Assembly (NCBI RefSeq): GCF_013177635.1
Contig: NZ_CP030944.1
Location: forward strand, 1,860,001 to 1,924,000
DNA from: Arcobacter aquimarinus
GTDB lineage: Bacteria > Campylobacterota > Campylobacteria > Campylobacterales > Arcobacteraceae
Length of the DNA: 64,000 bases
Direction of reading: 5' to 3'
The notes under the pieces are model-generated. The model was not told the DNA's origin. It was given only the letters and a program-made list of their open reading frames with translations, and searched no databases. Positions within the stretch are counted from its first letter, which is position 1. Every line of letters begins with the position of its first letter. Below are positions 60,308 to 64,000 of this stretch, piece by piece. The position numbers were made by a program, and so were the translations under genes.

Positions 60308-60805
60308 ATGTCAACAGCTATATTTTTTGCAAGTAGCACAGGAAATTCTGAAGAGATTGCAAATAAAATTGCAACAAATCTTGGAGAAATTGAAGTATTT
60401 GATTTAGCAGGTACAAAAGTAGATAAAATAAATGATTATGACAAAATAATTCTTGGAGGTTCTACTTGGGGAGATGGTGAATTAAATGATGATTGGGAAG
60501 ATGCATGGGGTGATTTTTGTAAATTAGATTTATCAAATAAAACTATTGCTTTATTTGGTCTAGGTGATCAAGAAAGTTATAGTGATGAATTTTGTAGTGC
60601 TATAGGAATTATCTATGAACATATAAGTCAAACTAATGCAAAAATTATAGGATTTACATCAACTGATGGTTACTATCATGATGGTTCAAAAGCTCAAATT
60701 GAAGATAAATTTGTTGGTTTAATAATAGATGAAGATAATCAAAGTGATTTAACAGAAGAGAGAATAAAAAACTGGGTAAATGAAATAAAAGAAGAAATTT
60801 TATAG
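60308..60805 (+). CDS. fldA: Flavodoxin
   Basis: The 165-residue protein has the FMN phosphate loop FFASSTGNSEEIANKI, the Trp-containing STWGDGELNDDWEDAW loop and ALFGLGDQESYSDEFCSAIG, diagnostic of long-chain flavodoxins. It shuttles single electrons with FMN and replaces ferredoxin; in Campylobacterota it accepts electrons from pyruvate or oxoglutarate oxidoreductases. RBS TTAGGAGA. Last gene of the operon before the bidirectional terminator. Confidence 0.95.
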   Translation: MSTAIFFASSTGNSEEIANKIATNLGEIEVFDLAGTKVDKINDYDKIILGGSTWGDGELNDDWEDAWGDFCKLDLSNKTIALFGLGDQESYSDEFCSAIGIIYEHISQTNAKIIGFTSTDGYYHDGSKAQIEDKFVGLIIDEDNQSDLTEERIKNWVNEIKEEIL

Positions 60806-60817
60806 TTTAGAAAACAT

Positions 60818-60847
60818 TTAGTATATTAAGATTTCTTAATATACTAA
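60818..60847. terminator. Bidirectional hairpin between flavodoxin and fur genes
   Basis: TTAGTATATTAAG (60818-60830) pairs exactly with CTTAATATACTAA (60835-60847), loop of 4. It covers the fur stop codon (60844-60846) and can terminate both convergent units. Confidence 0.75.
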
Positions 60848-61299
60848 GCTTCTTGACAATTTTCGCAAGTTCCATAAAGTTGCATTGAGTGACTTGATAT
60901 TTTAAATTTATTTTTTTTAGCTATTTTATCTTGTCTTTTTTCTATTTCATCATCAATAAATTCAACAATTTTTCCACAATTTGTGCAAATTAAATGATCA
61001 TGATGAGATTTTGCATTACTCTCATATTTTTTTCCATCTGTTCCAAACGTAATAGAAGTAATCAAATCAACTTCTTCTAAAAAACTAAGTGCTCGATATA
61101 CAGTTGCTATTCCAATATTTGAATCTGGACAATCTTTTTTTATTTGATTATAAACTTCTTCAGCTGTCAAATGCTCTTTTGCATGTAGTAAAATACTTAA
61201 AACGATCTCTCTTTGTTCAGTGTATTTAAGACCTTTTTGTTTTACTATTTTTTTTAATTCATCAATTATTTCTTCATTAGTGTTATTTTCGTTTAACAT
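60844..61299 (-). CDS. fur: Ferric uptake regulator Fur
   Basis: The 151-residue protein is a full-length Fur: winged helix (GLKYTEQREIVLSILLHA, NIGIATVYRALSFLEEVDLI), the sensing/regulatory site AKSHHDHLICTNCGKIVEFID (HHDH, CxxC) and a second CxxC (GTCENCQEA). It binds Fe2+ and represses at TGATAAT-like palindromes; three such sites occur in this window. Divergent from feoAB. Extra N-terminal residues (NNTNEEII) are typical of the group. Confidence 0.95.
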   Translation of the reverse strand: MLNENNTNEEIIDELKKIVKQKGLKYTEQREIVLSILLHAKEHLTAEEVYNQIKKDCPDSNIGIATVYRALSFLEEVDLITSITFGTDGKKYESNAKSHHDHLICTNCGKIVEFIDDEIEKRQDKIAKKNKFKISSHSMQLYGTCENCQEA

Positions 61300-61405
61300 A
61301 AAAAACCCTTAAAATTTTTATAACTATCTAGTATATCCAAAGTTAACCTAAATTACAAATGGATTAATTGATGTTAATCAAGTATAAGAAAGTTTAATTA
61401 TATTA

Positions 61406-61420
61406 TAATAATCATTATTA
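61406..61420. promoter_or_regulatory. Fur-box-like palindrome upstream of feoA
   Basis: TAATAAT-C-ATTATTA is a perfect odd palindrome 20 bases before the feoA start codon and overlaps a TATAAT-like box (61404-61409). This is the expected site for Fur control of ferrous iron uptake; fur starts 107 bases away in the other direction. Confidence 0.7.
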
Positions 61421-61439
61421 ATCCTATTAAAGGAATTAG

Positions 61440-61667
61440 ATGACTTTAGATAAATTAAAACTAAATGAAGAAGCAATAATTAGCTCAATAAATTGTGATG
61501 ATATACTTAGAAATAGACTTTATTCATTTGGAATAATAAAAGGTTCAATTTTAAAAGTAGTTGCTTTTACTCTTACAAAAAGTACCATTGAAATAAAAGT
61601 AAATCAAACAAAAGTAGCATTAAGATTAAGTGAAGCCAGTAAAATAGAAGTAAAATATGAAAAATAA
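61440..61667 (+). CDS. feoA: Ferrous iron transport protein A
   Basis: The 75-residue SH3-like protein begins TLDKLKLNEEAIISSINC and shows RNRLYSFGIIKGSILKVV and VALRLSEASKIEV, the FeoA pattern. It is a cytoplasmic partner of FeoB. Overlaps feoB by 11 bases. RBS AAAGGAA; a Fur-like palindrome lies upstream. Confidence 0.92.
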   Translation: MTLDKLKLNEEAIISSINCDDILRNRLYSFGIIKGSILKVVAFTLTKSTIEIKVNQTKVALRLSEASKIEVKYEK

Positions 61668-63765
61668 AATAATAAAAATTGCACTAGTTGGACAACCAAA
61701 TGTTGGTAAATCAATGCTTATTAATTCACTTTCAAATGCAAAATTAAAAGTTGGTAATTTTTCAGGTGTTACTGTAACAAAAGAAGAGGTTTTTTTAGAA
61801 TATAAAAACTATACCATCCAAATTATTGATTTACCAGGAGCTTACTCTTTAAACAACTATACATTAGAAGAGAAAGTTACTAAAGAGTTTTTAAATAACT
61901 CATCTTATGATATTATCTTAAATGTTTTAGATTCCACAAACTTACAAAGAAATCTTTTATTAACTTCAGAACTATTAGCCTTAGATAAAAAAATGATAAT
62001 AGCTTTAAATATGTGGGATGAAGCACAAAAAGAATCAATATCAATAGATGAAATACAACTAAGCAAAATTCTTGGTAAACCTTGTATTAAAACAAGTGCC
62101 GCAAAGAAAATTGGAATAAATAAACTTTTAGATGAAATAATATCAAAATATGAAAATGAAAAACTTCCATCAAAACTATTTTTTTCAGATGTAATAGAAG
62201 AAGAGATAGAAAAGATTTGTAAATTGCTAAAAGATTGCAATTATAAAACAGAAGACAGTTTCAGGCAAATTGCTATAAAACTTCTAAAAGAAGATAAGCA
62301 AATCTATAAATTATTCCATGATGAACCAATTTGGATAAAATTACAAAGCTTATTAAATGAATCTTTTAATCATTTATATATTCATTTTGAAACAAAAAAT
62401 ATAGAAGATATTTTTAATGATGAAAAATTTGCATTTGCAAAAGGTGCATTTGTTGAAACTGTTAAACAAAAAAATATTGATAAAAAAACTTTAACTGAAA
62501 GATTTGATGATATCTTAATTCACAAATTTTTTGGTCTTCCTATATTTTTATTTTTAATGTGGAGTTTATTTCAATTAACTTTTGAAATAGGAAATATTCC
62601 TATGGATTTAATAGATACTTTTTTTGCAAATATTATTAATAACACAAAAGAAATTTTAGGAGAAAATCAACTTGCTTCTATTATTGGAGATGGGATAATA
62701 GCTGGTGTTGGTTCTGTTATCTTATTTTTACCAAATATTGTAATTTTGTTTTTTGGAATTGCACTACTTGAAACAACTGGATATATGAGTAGAGTTGCTT
62801 TTTTATTAGATGGTTTTTTTCATAAATTTGGACTTCATGGAAAATCTTTTATTCCATTAGTTACAGGATTTGGATGTTCAGTTCCTGCATATATGGCTGC
62901 TCGAACACTTAAAAATGAAAAAGATAGATTATTAACTCTATTTATTATAGGTTTTATGTCTTGTGGAGCTAGACTTCCTATTTATGTACTTTTTGTAGGA
63001 GCATTTTTTAGCGAACAAAATGCGGGAAATATACTCTTTTTGATATATATAAGTGGTGCAATTTTAGGTCTATTTGCGGCAAAAATACTTAAAATTATTG
63101 TATTTAAAAGTGAAGATGAACCATTTGTTATGGAGATGCCAAAATATAGAATTCCATCATTTAAACTCATTTGGCACACTGTTTCAAATCAAGCTATGAT
63201 GTATTTAAAAAAAGCGGGAACTTATATACTTGCAGCATCTTTACTTATTTGGTTTGCAAGTAACTATCCAAAACATCTTGAAATTGAAGAAATTTATAAT
63301 CAAAAAATAGAGCTAGCAATAAATAAAGAAGAAAAAATAAAACTACAAAATGAATTGAGTTTATATAATCTTGAAAATTCTTATTTAGGATATATAGGAA
63401 AATTCACTGAACCTTTATTTATTCCATTAGGATTTGATTGGAAAATGTCTGTAGCGCTTGAAACAGGACTTGCTGCAAAAGAGATAGTTGTTTCTACTTT
63501 ATCAATTCTTTATGGATTAGGAGAAAACAACGATGAATCATCAAATAGTCTAATAGAAAAGATAAAAAATAATATTCCCTTTGCATCTGCTATTTCATTT
63601 ATAGTATTTGTTATGATTTATTTACCTTGTTTGGCTGCATCTATGGTATTTGTAAAAGAAGCTGGCAGTTGGAAATATTTAGTTTATCTATTTATTTTTA
63701 CCACATCAACTGCGTGGATTTTGTCTTTTATTGCCTATAATGTAACAAAATTCGTAATGAGTTAA
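61657..63765 (+). CDS. feoB: Ferrous iron transporter B
   Basis: The 702-residue protein has an N-terminal G domain (GQPNVGKS P-loop at about residues 11-18, DLPGAYSL, NMWDEAQ) followed by a helical domain and two Gate regions with about nine membrane helices (GFGCSVPAYMAARTL and YLPCLAASMVFVKE contain the conserved Cys). It imports Fe2+ across the inner membrane with GTP. Standard length for Campylobacterota. Confidence 0.96.
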   Translation: MKNKIIKIALVGQPNVGKSMLINSLSNAKLKVGNFSGVTVTKEEVFLEYKNYTIQIIDLPGAYSLNNYTLEEKVTKEFLNNSSYDIILNVLDSTNLQRNLLLTSELLALDKKMIIALNMWDEAQKESISIDEIQLSKILGKPCIKTSAAKKIGINKLLDEIISKYENEKLPSKLFFSDVIEEEIEKICKLLKDCNYKTEDSFRQIAIKLLKEDKQIYKLFHDEPIWIKLQSLLNESFNHLYIHFETKNIEDIFNDEKFAFAKGAFVETVKQKNIDKKTLTERFDDILIHKFFGLPIFLFLMWSLFQLTFEIGNIPMDLIDTFFANIINNTKEILGENQLASIIGDGIIAGVGSVILFLPNIVILFFGIALLETTGYMSRVAFLLDGFFHKFGLHGKSFIPLVTGFGCSVPAYMAARTLKNEKDRLLTLFIIGFMSCGARLPIYVLFVGAFFSEQNAGNILFLIYISGAILGLFAAKILKIIVFKSEDEPFVMEMPKYRIPSFKLIWHTVSNQAMMYLKKAGTYILAASLLIWFASNYPKHLEIEEIYNQKIELAINKEEKIKLQNELSLYNLENSYLGYIGKFTEPLFIPLGFDWKMSVALETGLAAKEIVVSTLSILYGLGENNDESSNSLIEKIKNNIPFASAISFIVFVMIYLPCLAASMVFVKEAGSWKYLVYLFIFTTSTAWILSFIAYNVTKFVMS

Positions 63766-63783
63766 AAATTAATTTTTTAACTC
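63759..63783. terminator. Bidirectional hairpin after feoB
   Basis: GAGTTAAAAA (63759-63768) and TTTTTAACTC (63774-63783) pair with a 5-base loop. It includes the feoB stop codon and the stop of the convergent gene, and so probably ends both. Confidence 0.7.
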
Positions 63784-64000
63784 AAACTTTGAAGAATACT
63801 CTTTTCCATTATATATTATCATGAAATCCCATTTTCCACCTTCTCTTCCATCAAGATATCTATAATCATAGGCTGAACTATCTCCTGGAGGAATAATCAT
63901 CTCTCTACTTCTTGAAATTTCACCTGTTGGACTAACCCAATTTATAGTAATTACTTGTTCTTTTTCAGTATCTCTTATAACTTCAAATTTACAAATTATT
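63769..64000 (-). CDS. Hypothetical protein, N-terminus beyond the window edge
   Basis: The minus-strand frame ends TAA at 63771-63769 and stays open to the window end, giving the last 76 residues. It contains INWVSPTGEISRSREMIIPPGD and YRYLDGREGGKWDFMIIYNG, a strand-rich pattern suggesting an immunoglobulin-like or DUF-type periplasmic domain. Convergent to feoB. The family cannot be named from this fragment. Confidence 0.7.
   Translation of the reverse strand, partial: IICKFEVIRDTEKEQVITINWVSPTGEISRSREMIIPPGDSSAYDYRYLDGREGGKWDFMIIYNGKEYSSKFELKN

Overview
The window is AT-rich chromosomal DNA that looks like a member of the Campylobacterota, most likely of the Arcobacter group. The evidence is the very low GC content, overlapping gene starts with many TTG starts, a carboxynorspermidine-dehydrogenase-type gene next to ssrA, an F0 subunit c that keeps a signal peptide, CcoG, many c-type cytochromes and two-component systems, and palindromic Fur boxes of the TGATAAT-N-ATTATCA type. 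The genus is inferred; no rRNA gene is present to settle it.

Bases 1-1443 hold the end of a polyamine-synthesis gene and the complete tmRNA gene. Bases 1430-14777 are an integrated island bounded by a 14-bp direct repeat of the tmRNA 3' end. The island carries a P4-type integrase at the tmRNA side, the tail of a second integrase, an AlpA-like regulator behind a strong promoter, three unrecognised genes, an array of about 186-bp tandem repeats with nested palindromes, a run of tiny genes (DUF2958, DUF4375 and others), a DinJ/YafQ toxin-antitoxin pair, an ATPase plus HNH nuclease pair resembling the Septu anti-phage system, a single-domain tyrosine recombinase and a Fic toxin with its small antitoxin. 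It reads as a compact defence and stabilisation island, possibly a phage satellite.

From 14.9 kb the core chromosome resumes: a YaeQ protein, an L,D-transpeptidase with a tiny lipoprotein, two trans-sulfuration-type PLP enzymes, a bd-oxidase-like pair (CydA-like protein fused to cytochrome c plus a second CydA-like subunit), an orphan response regulator, a zinc/nickel uptake locus with a divergent Fur-family regulator and twin operators, and a complete Mrp Na+/H+ antiporter operon (26.6-32.4 kb).

The 32-44 kb section has an SDR enzyme, a Cache-domain sensor kinase and a five-gene operon (IrpA-type imelysin, di-haem oxidoreductase, second imelysin, fatty acid hydroxylase, cytochrome c peroxidase) behind a palindromic Fur box, with a divergent periplasmic rhodanese. 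The 44-58 kb section has atpE, tRNA-Leu, an MscS channel, proA, a GH17-type membrane enzyme, CcoG, a two-component pair, an MGMT homologue lacking its active cysteine, a phosphohexomutase and a nitrilase-family hydrolase.

The final 5 kb is an iron locus: a putative iron-controlled operon (21-residue Cys peptide, DUF2325 protein, an unknown protein, flavodoxin), convergent fur, and feoAB behind another Fur-like palindrome. Iron (Fur), zinc (Zur-like) and respiration are the common themes outside the island.
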